Below are positions 54,789 to 62,942 of a stretch of DNA of 64,000 nucleotides, one piece after another. The notes under the pieces are model-generated. The model saw only the letters and a program-made list of their open reading frames with translations, did not search any database and had not been told where the DNA came from. The DNA lies in the NCBI RefSeq assembly GCF_007997075.1, contig NZ_VORS01000003.1, positions 186,001 to 250,000 of the forward strand, given 5' to 3'. The translations under genes were made by a program, and so were the position numbers. The stretch comes from Polaribacter sp. IC073. GTDB lineage: Bacteria; Bacteroidota; Bacteroidia; Flavobacteriales; Flavobacteriaceae. The stretch's first letter is position 1. Every line of letters begins with the position of its first letter.

Positions 54789-55751
54789 TTACTTCAACAA
54801 CACTTTCGCCGCTTCCTTAGCAAAATAGGTAATAATAATGTCTGCTCCTGCTCTTTTCATAGACAGTAAACTTTCCATCATTACTTTTTCGCCATCAATC
54901 CAACCTTTTTCTGCCGCAGCTTTTACCATTGCATATTCTCCACTTACATTGTAACATGCAATCGGACGATCGAAATTGTTTTTTAAATCTCTAATAATAT
55001 CTAAATAAGACAATGCTGGTTTTACCATTAAAATATCGGCTCCTTCTTGATCATCAAAAGTAGCTTCGCGCATTCCTTCATCTCTATTTGATGGATCCAT
55101 TTGGTACGTTCTTCGGTCTCCAAAAGTGGGCGCAGAATCTGCTGCATCTCTAAAAGGACCATAAAAAGCAGATGCGTATTTTACAGCATATGCCATAATT
55201 GGCAAGTTAACAAATCCGTTGTTGTCTAAAGATTGACGCACCATAGCTATTGTTCCGTCCATCATACCAGAAGGAGCAACCATATCTACTCCTGCTTTTG
55301 CATGAGAAACAACTTGTTTTGCAAGATTTACCAAAGTAGCATCATTATCAACGTCATTGTCATGAATAACTCCGCAATGACCATGAGACGTATATTCGCA
55401 AAAACAAACGTCTGTAATTACGTATAAACTTGGATAATTTTTCTTAATAAAACGAATTGCTTGTTGCATAATTCCGTTATCATTCCAAGTCTCTGTTCCT
55501 TCATCATCTTTGTGAGAAGGAATTCCGAATAATAAAACTGCAGGAATTTTTAAGGAAACAACTTCATCTAATTCTTTAGAAATTCGATCTAAAGAGAAAC
55601 GTTTGATTCCTGGCATCGAAACAATTTCTGTTTCTATATTTTCTCCTTCTTCAATAAAAAGCGGATATACAAAATCATCTACAGAAAGTTTTGTCTCTCT
55701 AACTAATCTTCTAATTCCTTCCGATTTTCTTAATCTTCTTGTACGAAACAT
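54789..55751 (-). CDS. hemB: Porphobilinogen synthase (delta-aminolevulinate dehydratase)
   Basis: A 320-residue enzyme from the start [16 protein letters not shown]. The two Schiff-base lysines are in [18 protein letters not shown] and [13 protein letters not shown]. The sequence [14 protein letters not shown] keeps the cysteines of the zinc-dependent type. An in-frame ATG seven codons earlier (55772) reaches into repeat B, so I prefer the inner start. It condenses two 5-aminolevulinates into porphobilinogen. Confidence 0.96.
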   Translation of the reverse strand: MFRTRRLRKSEGIRRLVRETKLSVDDFVYPLFIEEGENIETEIVSMPGIKRFSLDRISKELDEVVSLKIPAVLLFGIPSHKDDEGTETWNDNGIMQQAIRFIKKNYPSLYVITDVCFCEYTSHGHCGVIHDNDVDNDATLVNLAKQVVSHAKAGVDMVAPSGMMDGTIAMVRQSLDNNGFVNLPIMAYAVKYASAFYGPFRDAADSAPTFGDRRTYQMDPSNRDEGMREATFDDQEGADILMVKPALSYLDIIRDLKNNFDRPIACYNVSGEYAMVKAAAEKGWIDGEKVMMESLLSMKRAGADIIITYFAKEAAKVLLK

Positions 55752-55765
55752 AAAATTTATTTCTT

Positions 55766-55840
55766 GTTTCATTACGAGCCTAGAGAAGTAACCTGCTTCT
55801 TAATCCTGAGATTGCTTCGTCATTTTATCTCGCAATGACG
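55766..55840. repeat. Dispersed palindromic repeat, family B, copy 4
   Basis: GTTTCATTACGAGCCTAGAG AAGTAACC at one end and AGATTGCTTCGTC...CTCGCAATGACG at the other; between hemB and hemCD. Confidence 0.75.
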
Positions 55841-55849
55841 GTTTTTTTT

Positions 55850-57439
55850 TTATTTTGAATAATAGGTGTTCACTAACTCTAAAACGCTTTCTACATCTGG
55901 CATGTTTGCAACTTCAACTTTATCGAAATGCTTTCTTGCTTCTACAGCCGTAGTTTCTCCGATACAAAAAGCAACTTTATCTGTTCCATTTTCTTCTAAA
56001 TAGCTTTCAATTCCTGAAGGACTATAAAATAAAACACCCGTAACGTCTGCATCAATTTTTACAGGATTTAACATTGTTTTATACGCTTCAATTTCATTTA
56101 CAACAATGTCATGTGCTTGTAAATACGTTGGAAAAACATCTAGCCTTACATCACTACAGAAATAAGAAACTTCTTTAATTTCTGTTTCTTTTGAAATGTA
56201 TTCTGCTAATTTTAAAGCATTTTTGGCTACATGTGTAACTTTACCGATTCTATTTTCAATCAGTTTTTTAGTTCTTCTACCAACACAAAAGATGTTTTTA
56301 AAATTAATTTCTTCTTTTGTAAAAGAGTTTAAAATTGCTTCTACCCCGTTCTGACTTGTAATCACCACATTTTCATGCTGATTCTTCATCACTTTTGCTG
56401 GAATTCTATTGAAACGCATTTTAATAAAATCGCTATCTTTAATACCTATCGCAGATGATAAGGTATCTTTTTGAAGTTCAGAAAGTTTCTTTGTAGAATA
56501 TATAGAAGCAATTTTAGCATCGCTTTCTTCATCTTCTTGCATCAATTCTTTTCCGCCTCTATTTATTACATAATCTGCACAATCTTTAGCCAAAAATTTA
56601 TGGCTTCCTAATTTTGCAGTTTTTTCTACTGTAATTTTTTTAGAACCGTCTTTTTTCAATAAAACTCCTTTGAAGTTTACTTCTTCTGTTCTTGCATCAA
56701 TATAAGCCAAAGCACCAATTGGCGCTGTACAACCTCCTTCTAACAATCTTAAAAACTCACGTTCTACACCAACACAAACTTTCGTTTCGTGGTGATTTAA
56801 TTGTTCACAAGCATCTAATACATAGTCGTCTTTTTCTAAAGCCGCCACCATAATTGCACCTTGTGCTGGCGCAGGAATCATCCAAGTTAAAGGAATAGCC
56901 TCTGCGTCTCTTAATTCTAATCTTTCTAAACCCGCAGCTGCAAATAAAGCTCCATTCCAAGTTTCACTATTATCTAGTTTTTCTAAACGTGTAATTACAT
57001 TTCCTCTTAAACCCTCTACTTTATGCGTTGGGTAACGGTTTAACCATTGTGCTTTTCTTCGTAAACTTCCCGTTGCAATAATTCCGTTTGGTTGTCCAAA
57101 AAATTCTTCTGTATCTTTTAAAACCAATAAATCGATATAATCTGCACGTTTTAAAACAGCCGCTTGCACAATACCTTCTGGCAACGCTGTTGGTACATCT
57201 TTCATAGAATGTACAGCAATATCAATATCGCCGTTTAACATTGCTAGGTCTAAGTTTTTTGTAAAAACGCCTACAACCCCTAATTCGTATAACGGTTTAT
57301 CTAAAACGATATCTCCTAAAGATTTTATAGGAACGATCACAGATTCGTAACCTAATTCTGCTAATTCTTTGCGTACTTTATTAGCTTGCCAAAGCGCCAA
57401 TTGGCTATCGCGAGTACCTATTCTTATTATTTTTTGCAT
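55850..57439 (-). CDS. hemC: Fused hydroxymethylbilane synthase / uroporphyrinogen III synthase
   Basis: A 529-residue fusion. Residues 1-300 are HemC: IRIGTRDSQLALWQANKVRKEL, AVHSMKDVPTALPEG and the cofactor Cys in LLEGGCTAPIGALAYI. The C-terminal part (about 330-529) has the HemD fold: VVITSQNGVEAILNSF, KNIFCVGRRTKKLI and GVLFYSPSGIESYLEENG. It builds the linear tetrapyrrole and closes it to uroporphyrinogen III. It starts 10 bases after hemA. Confidence 0.96.
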   Translation of the reverse strand: MQKIIRIGTRDSQLALWQANKVRKELAELGYESVIVPIKSLGDIVLDKPLYELGVVGVFTKNLDLAMLNGDIDIAVHSMKDVPTALPEGIVQAAVLKRADYIDLLVLKDTEEFFGQPNGIIATGSLRRKAQWLNRYPTHKVEGLRGNVITRLEKLDNSETWNGALFAAAGLERLELRDAEAIPLTWMIPAPAQGAIMVAALEKDDYVLDACEQLNHHETKVCVGVEREFLRLLEGGCTAPIGALAYIDARTEEVNFKGVLLKKDGSKKITVEKTAKLGSHKFLAKDCADYVINRGGKELMQEDEESDAKIASIYSTKKLSELQKDTLSSAIGIKDSDFIKMRFNRIPAKVMKNQHENVVITSQNGVEAILNSFTKEEINFKNIFCVGRRTKKLIENRIGKVTHVAKNALKLAEYISKETEIKEVSYFCSDVRLDVFPTYLQAHDIVVNEIEAYKTMLNPVKIDADVTGVLFYSPSGIESYLEENGTDKVAFCIGETTAVEARKHFDKVEVANMPDVESVLELVNTYYSK

Positions 57440-57449
57440 GGAGTTTTAA

Positions 57450-58685
57450 TTATGATTGAAACACTTTCTGAATGACTTCTATACTTTCTGAAACAGAGGT
57501 ATCTTCATCTTTTAAATGTTTAACAAACTGTGTGGTAATTTTTTGAATAAAACGTGAAGTTAAGATTTCTGCTTGATTTTCATCGAAGTTACTAATTTTC
57601 TTTTTCTGAAAATTAATTTCATCTTTTTTAATAATTTCTAAAGATTGCTTTAGAGCAGCAATTGCAGGTGTAAATCTTCTGTGATTTAACCAACTATTAA
57701 ATTCTTCTTTATGGGTTTCTATAATTTGTTTTGCAAACGGAATTTCTTTCTGACGAACAGCCAACGTTTCATCTGTAATTTTAGAAAGCTCATCTACATT
57801 TACCAAAGAGATTCCTTTAAACTGGTCTACTTCTTTTGCCACATTTTCTGGCATCGACAAATCTAAAATTAAAATTTCTTTTGTATTAGAAATATGTTCT
57901 ATTGTAATTGTTGGCTTATTGGCACCTGTAGAAACAATTAAAACATCTGCTTTAGCAACCTCTTCTGTTAAGTTCTCTATGACAGATTTACGAATAGAGC
58001 TGTGTTCTTTTACAAACGCTATAGCCTTTTCTTCGGTTCTATTAATTAAACAAACTTGTTTGTTCTGGGTATATTCTGCTAAATTCTTACAAGTATGTTT
58101 TCCCATTTTACCCAAACCAAAAACAAGAATGTTTTTAGAATTGTAATCTGGTAAATTTTTGATGATATATTGCACAGCTGCATAAGAAACAGAAGTTGTT
58201 CCCGAACTTAATCTAGTATCATTCTTAACACGTTTACTAGCTTGTAAAACACAGTTTACCAAACGTTCTACGTAAGAATTTGTAGTTCTTAATTCTTTTG
58301 CTAATTTAAAAGACTGTCTTAATTGACCCACAATTTCATAATCTCCTAAAATCTGACTTTCTAAACCCGTGCCAATTCTAAACAAATGACTAATTGCTTC
58401 TTGGTCTTTATTTATGTTACAAATAGCATTGAATTCTTTTACTGTACCTTCAGAGAAGTCACACAGTAATTCTATTAATAAACAAGGTCTATTTGCAAAA
58501 CCAAAAATTTCTGTTCTGTTGCATGTAGAAATTATAAAAATGGAAGTAACTCCCCTTTCTTTAGCAGCATTTAAAAGAGCGATTTGATTTTCTTTAGATA
58601 CAGAAAATTTACCGCGCATTTCTGCGTCTGCTTTTTTATAACTTACCCCAATATTGTAAAAGTGCTCTTGGCCTAGTTCTTTCAT
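57450..58685 (-). CDS. hemA: Glutamyl-tRNA reductase
   Basis: A 411-residue enzyme. The nucleophile Cys lies in IISTCNRTEIFGF, the NADPH fold is ILVFGLGKMGKHTCKNLAEY, and RIGTGLESQILGDYEIVGQLRQSFKLAKE is the catalytic domain hallmark. It reduces Glu-tRNA to glutamate semialdehyde, the committed step of the C5 heme route. First gene of the minus-strand heme operon, divergent from an AraC regulator. Confidence 0.98.
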   Translation of the reverse strand: MKELGQEHFYNIGVSYKKADAEMRGKFSVSKENQIALLNAAKERGVTSIFIISTCNRTEIFGFANRPCLLIELLCDFSEGTVKEFNAICNINKDQEAISHLFRIGTGLESQILGDYEIVGQLRQSFKLAKELRTTNSYVERLVNCVLQASKRVKNDTRLSSGTTSVSYAAVQYIIKNLPDYNSKNILVFGLGKMGKHTCKNLAEYTQNKQVCLINRTEEKAIAFVKEHSSIRKSVIENLTEEVAKADVLIVSTGANKPTITIEHISNTKEILILDLSMPENVAKEVDQFKGISLVNVDELSKITDETLAVRQKEIPFAKQIIETHKEEFNSWLNHRRFTPAIAALKQSLEIIKKDEINFQKKKISNFDENQAEILTSRFIQKITTQFVKHLKDEDTSVSESIEVIQKVFQS

Positions 58686-58704
58686 AAATCTTTAAAAGAT
58701 GTTG

Positions 58705-58712
58705 CAAAAGTA
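58705..58712 (-). promoter_or_regulatory. -7 promoter box of the heme operon
   Basis: TACTTTTG on the minus strand, exact to TAnnTTTG, 19 bases before the hemA ATG. No clear -33 box at normal spacing. Confidence 0.5.
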
Positions 58713-58783
58713 AAAACTTCACTAAGATAAAAATGTCGCTCAAGGGACTATTAATAACGTTGTATGTTTTTTACCTATTTTTT

Positions 58784-58815
58784 TTTGATAAAACTTCTAA
58801 AAACCCTTATTTTTG
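58784..58815 (+). promoter_or_regulatory. Promoter of the AraC-type regulator
   Basis: TTTG (58784-58787), 20 bases, TATTTTTG (58808-58815), a full match to the Bacteroidetes promoter in boxes and spacing. Confidence 0.6.
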
Positions 58816-58890
58816 TAACGTAAATAAGGTTTTGTATTATTTTTATATAGAATGATTCTAAATAAAAGATCTTCATAAATTAAGAAAAGT

Positions 58891-59775
58891 ATGTTTAAAA
58901 ATGTCGGAGAAAGTTCTTTTGAAGAAATCACTTTAGAAAAAGGTTTTTATGTGCTTCATTTTCAGAACGAAAGCAAAAAAGTGGTTAATTTTGAAAGAGA
59001 AATTGATAGCACATTTATTCAAATGCACTTCTGTTTGCGCGGTAATTCTAAATTTTTGTTTAATACTGGCGATTATTCTTTTGACGTTTTAGACAATAGA
59101 TCTATCTTATTGTACAACCCACAAAGAACATTACCCATAAATTTAGCTATTCAACCAAAAACAACCTTGGTTTCTTTATTAATTTCTATTGAAAAATTTC
59201 ACTCTCTATTCTCTAAAGAATCTGGGTATATTCCTTTTTTAAGTGATGAAAATAGTAATCGAAAATTTTATGATGATACAGAAATAAAGCCAACAGTTGC
59301 AATCGTTTTACAACAAGTCATCAACTCTAATATTAATAGCTCTATTAGAGAATTGTATGTGAAAGGTAAAATTTACGAATTACTAAGTCTTCATTTTCAT
59401 AAAGACGAAAATTTAGGTGCAGAATATTGTCCTTTTTTGGTTGATGAACAAAATGTACTAAAAATTAGAAAAGCGAAAGAAATTATTATTTCTAGAATGT
59501 CAGAACCACCAAGTTTGCAAGAATTGGCAACAGAAATAGGTTTAAATTTAAAGAAATTAAAAGAAGGTTTTAAACAAATTTATGGCGATACGGTGTATAG
59601 TTTTTTGTTTGATTATAAAATGGAGCACGCTCGTAAATTGTTAGAAAGCAATCAATATAACGTAAACGAAGTTGGCTTACAAGTTGGTTATAGTACTGCA
59701 AGTCATTTTATTGCAGCTTTTAAAAAGAAATTTGGCACAACGCCTAAAAAATATGTAATGAGTTTGAACAAGTAA
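58891..59775 (+). CDS. AraC-family regulator (PchR-like)
   Basis: A 294-residue regulator. The C-terminal double helix-turn-helix (LQELATEIGLNLKKLKEGFKQIYGDTVYSFLFDYKMEHARKLLESNQYNVNEVGLQVGYSTASHFIAAFKKKFGTTPKKY) resembles PchR/YbtA regulators of iron uptake; the N-terminal half is a cupin-like sensor domain. It stands divergent from hemA with a shared 205-base region, so it may control heme synthesis in response to iron or heme. This regulatory link is inference. Confidence 0.85.
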   Translation: MFKNVGESSFEEITLEKGFYVLHFQNESKKVVNFEREIDSTFIQMHFCLRGNSKFLFNTGDYSFDVLDNRSILLYNPQRTLPINLAIQPKTTLVSLLISIEKFHSLFSKESGYIPFLSDENSNRKFYDDTEIKPTVAIVLQQVINSNINSSIRELYVKGKIYELLSLHFHKDENLGAEYCPFLVDEQNVLKIRKAKEIIISRMSEPPSLQELATEIGLNLKKLKEGFKQIYGDTVYSFLFDYKMEHARKLLESNQYNVNEVGLQVGYSTASHFIAAFKKKFGTTPKKYVMSLNK

Positions 59776-59830
59776 GCAAATTATAGAAAACATAATAAAT
59801 TAAACTTTTAAATTTTCAAACTAAATTAAC

Positions 59831-60346
59831 TTGGAACAACTAACACATTACGACATAGAAAACGATCAAAAACAGTTTCCAATAACAATTGTTTGTGACG
59901 CCATTAGAACTCCAGAAAATATAGGAATGTGTTTTCGTATTTCAGAAAGTTTTGGCGTTGACAAAATTTATTTCCATGAGATTTCTCCTTCCGTAGAAAA
60001 TAGGATTGTTAAAAAAACGGCCAGAAATACCGTAAATCAGATTGAACATGCCACTTATAGCAATTTTGATGCACTCATAAATCAATTAAAAGCAGCAGGA
60101 AACACAATAATCGGTATAGAAATTACTGATAAAAGCATAAATATTCAGGATTTTAATTTCAAAAATCATGAGAAAATCGTATTACTTTTGGGTAGCGAAA
60201 GAAACGGAATTAAAAACACAGCTTTGGTTGACGAAACTATTGCAATACCAATGTATGGCCGAAACTCTAGCATGAATGTAATTCATAGTTTGGCAATTAC
60301 ATTGTATGAAGTTACCAATCAGTTAGGCAGTAGCCAAAAAATATAA
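59831..60346 (+). CDS. TrmH/SpoU-family RNA 2'-O-methyltransferase
   Basis: A 171-residue SPOUT enzyme. Motifs are VCDAIRTPENIGMCFRISESFGV (motif 1), VLLLGSERNGIKN (motif 2) and IPMYGRNSSMNVIHSLAITLYEV (motif 3 with the SLN-like knot). It starts with TTG (EQLTHYDIEND follows), since the N-terminal part before the next Met belongs to motif 1. The target nucleotide is unknown. It is upstream of hemH by 33 bases. Confidence 0.9.
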   Translation: MEQLTHYDIENDQKQFPITIVCDAIRTPENIGMCFRISESFGVDKIYFHEISPSVENRIVKKTARNTVNQIEHATYSNFDALINQLKAAGNTIIGIEITDKSINIQDFNFKNHEKIVLLLGSERNGIKNTALVDETIAIPMYGRNSSMNVIHSLAITLYEVTNQLGSSQKI

Positions 60347-60379
60347 ATAAAAAACTTAAAATTTTTAAAATTAAAGTAA

Positions 60380-61396
60380 ATGAAAGGAATATTACTAAAC
60401 AATTTAGGGTCGCCAGATTCTACAGACACAAAAGACGTAAAAAAATATTTAGGTGAGTTCTTAATGGACGAGCGTGTCATCGACATTCCGTTTTGGAAAC
60501 GTTGGATTTTAATTAAAGGAATTATACTAAATGTAAGACCTAAAAAATCGGGTGCTGCTTACAAGAAAATCTGGTGGAAAGAAGGTTCTCCTTTAGTTGT
60601 AATCTCAGAAAGGTTTGCAAAAAAGGTGTCGAAAAAAGTTGATATTCCTGTAGAATTAGCAATGCGCTATGGTTCTATGTCTATGGAAAAGGGAATTAAA
60701 AACCTTATAGACAAAGGTGTTACAGAAATAATGTTAGTCCCATTATATCCTCATTATGCAATGTCTTCGTTTGAGACTGTTGTTGTTTTGGCTGAAGAAA
60801 TTTTGGCAGAAAAATATCCTGAAGTAAAACTAACAACTTTACCTCCTTTCTACAACAAACCAGATTATATCAAAGCGATGAGCGATAATATTGCACATCA
60901 TTTAAAAGGCTTTGATTACGATCATGTCTTATTTTCTTATCACGGAATTCCAGAACGTCACATCAAAAAATCGGATCCAACAAAGAGTCATTGTAAACTA
61001 GACGGTTCTTGCTGCGAGCGAAATTCTGTTGCTCATTATACATGCTATAGACATCAATGTTTTGAAACCACAAAAGCAATTGCTAAAAATTTAGGTTTCG
61101 ATGAAACAAATCACAGTAATTCATTTCAATCTCGTCTGTTAAAAGATCCATGGCTAAAACCTTACACAGATTTTGAGTTAGAAAAATTCCCAAGATTAGG
61201 AAAGAAAAAGCTAGCAGTTATTACACCTGCTTTTGTTGCAGATTGCTTAGAAACTTTAGAAGAAATTGCCATGGAAGGTAAAGAAGAATTTTTAAAGTTT
61301 GGTGGTACAGACTACAAACACATACCCTGTATGAACGACAATGACGACTGGGTAGCTGTCATGGTTTCTTGGATTAATGATTGGAAAAATAAATAA
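60380..61396 (+). CDS. hemH: Ferrochelatase, possible iron-sulfur type
   Basis: A 338-residue enzyme that inserts iron into the porphyrin. LLNNLGSPDSTDTKDVKKYLGEFLMD is the start, VLFSYHGIPERH holds the catalytic His, and VITPAFVADCLETLEEIAMEG the second active-site segment. Five cysteines cluster in an internal stretch (Cys205, 211, 212, 222, 227), as in ferrochelatases with an internal [2Fe-2S] cluster such as that of Myxococcus. The last iron-linked step of the pathway encoded here. Confidence 0.96.
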   Translation: MKGILLNNLGSPDSTDTKDVKKYLGEFLMDERVIDIPFWKRWILIKGIILNVRPKKSGAAYKKIWWKEGSPLVVISERFAKKVSKKVDIPVELAMRYGSMSMEKGIKNLIDKGVTEIMLVPLYPHYAMSSFETVVVLAEEILAEKYPEVKLTTLPPFYNKPDYIKAMSDNIAHHLKGFDYDHVLFSYHGIPERHIKKSDPTKSHCKLDGSCCERNSVAHYTCYRHQCFETTKAIAKNLGFDETNHSNSFQSRLLKDPWLKPYTDFELEKFPRLGKKKLAVITPAFVADCLETLEEIAMEGKEEFLKFGGTDYKHIPCMNDNDDWVAVMVSWINDWKNK

Positions 61397-61455
61397 TAAT
61401 AATAATAAGAAGAAGCTATTTCCTGCTTTCCATTATATCTTTTTTAAGAAAAATA

Positions 61456-61483
61456 AAAAAGGATGCCATTGCAATCAGGGCTA
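61456..61483. repeat. Partial repeat of family D in the hemH-hemJ gap
   Basis: AAAAAGGATGCCATTGCAAT, close to one end of the repeat at 25933-26032. A TAA trinucleotide tract precedes it at 61396-61409. Confidence 0.4.
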
Positions 61484-61535
61484 AACCAGTTTGCTAACAA
61501 ATTACAAGATTATAAAATTTAATACATAATTATAT

Positions 61536-62114
61536 ATGGATTTCTTATACGTAAAATCTTTACACATTATCTTTGTAGTAACTTGGTTTGCTGGTTTATT
61601 TTACATTCCTAGATTGTTTATTTATCAAACCGAAGCAGAAACAAAATTAGAACCAGCAAAGTCTATTTTACAAACGCAATACAAATTAATGACCAAACGT
61701 TTGTGGTACATTATTACCTGGCCTTCAGCAATTTTAGCAAGTGTCTTTGCTTTTTGGATGCTCTATCAAAATCCGTATTATTTACAAGAACCTTGGATGT
61801 TGGTAAAACTTGCCTTTGTTTTGGCCTTGTATTTTTATCATGGCTTTTGTCAGAATATTTACAGCAAACTTCAAAAAGATATTATTAAATACTCTGCTTT
61901 CAGATTGCGAATTTTCAACGAAATTTCAACAATTATTCTATTTGCAGTTGTCTTTTTAGTAACCGTAAAGAGTGCTATTAATTGGATTTGGGGCGTTGTA
62001 GGAATTATCCTTTTTGGTGTTTTAATGATGCTTGGAATTAAACTTTACAAAAAGATTCGTGAGAAGAAGTCTTGGGAAAAAGCCGAAAAAGAGGATCTAG
62101 AAGAAAAAGAGTAA
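61536..62114 (+). CDS. hemJ: Protoporphyrinogen IX oxidase HemJ (CopD-like membrane protein)
   Basis: A 192-residue protein with four or five membrane helices. DFLYVKSLHIIFVVTWFAGLFYIPRLFIYQ is the typical HemJ start with the conserved His, MTKRLWYIITWPSAILAS holds another conserved region and WMLVKLAFVLALYFYHGFC supplies the Lys and His. It oxidises protoporphyrinogen IX to protoporphyrin IX. Context completes the heme route: no hemG or hemY is seen. Confidence 0.92.
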   Translation: MDFLYVKSLHIIFVVTWFAGLFYIPRLFIYQTEAETKLEPAKSILQTQYKLMTKRLWYIITWPSAILASVFAFWMLYQNPYYLQEPWMLVKLAFVLALYFYHGFCQNIYSKLQKDIIKYSAFRLRIFNEISTIILFAVVFLVTVKSAINWIWGVVGIILFGVLMMLGIKLYKKIREKKSWEKAEKEDLEEKE

Positions 62115-62146
62115 ACAGTTTACAGTTTACAGTGGCGGTTTACAGT
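62115..62146. repeat. TTTACAGT tandem units (repeat family E)
   Basis: AACAGTTTACAGTTTACAGT followed by GGCGGTTTACAGTGAG: three near-identical TTTACAGT units in the gap between convergent hemJ and recR. Confidence 0.5.
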
Positions 62147-62185
62147 GAGTAACTCTTACTAAAAACGGCTACTACAAACTAAAAT

Positions 62186-62803
62186 TTAACTTCTTATACT
62201 CTGCTCAAACGGAATTCTATTCACAATAGACCTACCAAGAGTCACTTCATCTGCATACTCTAATTCATCACCCACAGAAATTCCACGTGCAATTGTAGAC
62301 GTAGTAATTTCAAATTTCTCTATTTGTTTAAAAATATAGAAATTAGTGGTATCACCTTCCATGGTAGAACTTAACGCAAAAATTAATTCTTTAATTTCTC
62401 CGTTTCCAACTTTATTGACTAAAGATTCTATTTGTAAATTTTGAGGCCCAATTCCTTCAATAGGAGAAATTTTACCACCTAAAACATGGTACAATCCTTG
62501 GTATTGAGAAGTGCTTTCAATTGCCATTACGTCTCTAATATCTTCTACAACACAAACAATATCTGCGTTTCTTCTAGGATTCTGACAAATATCACACAAT
62601 AGCGTATCTGAAATATTATGGCATTTTTCACAGGTCTTAACGTCGTTTCTTAAATGCAACAAAGCTTCAGACAAATACTTTGTATGATCTGTTGGCTGCT
62701 TCAATAAATGCAATACCAAACGCAACGCAGTTCGTTTACCAATTCCTGGCAAACGTGAAACTTCATTCACAGCATTTTCTAATAATTTCGATGAAAAATC
62801 CAT
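62186..62803 (-). CDS. recR: Recombination mediator RecR
   Basis: A 205-residue protein. [18 protein letters not shown] is the helix-hairpin-helix, [21 protein letters not shown] the four-Cys zinc finger, and [14 protein letters not shown] plus [16 protein letters not shown] the TOPRIM domain. With RecO and RecF it loads RecA onto single-stranded gaps. A -7 box TAAATTTG lies 6 bases upstream of the start, so the mRNA may be nearly leaderless. Confidence 0.97.
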   Translation of the reverse strand: MDFSSKLLENAVNEVSRLPGIGKRTALRLVLHLLKQPTDHTKYLSEALLHLRNDVKTCEKCHNISDTLLCDICQNPRRNADIVCVVEDIRDVMAIESTSQYQGLYHVLGGKISPIEGIGPQNLQIESLVNKVGNGEIKELIFALSSTMEGDTTNFYIFKQIEKFEITTSTIARGISVGDELEYADEVTLGRSIVNRIPFEQSIRS

Positions 62804-62808
62804 AACTG

Positions 62809-62816
62809 CAAATTTA
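62809..62816 (-). promoter_or_regulatory. Possible -7 promoter box of recR
   Basis: TAAATTTG on the minus strand, exact to TAnnTTTG, ending 5 bases before the ATG, so the leader would be very short. Confidence 0.4.
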
Positions 62817-62942
62817 AGTTATTATAGAGAAAAGAACATAGAAATTATAAAAAAGACTTATTTGCATTTCTCTTTTCTTTTCCCGCATTTCTATTCTGCA
62901 AAAATCCTATATTCGTGCATCAAAAAATCATAAACCTAAAGA

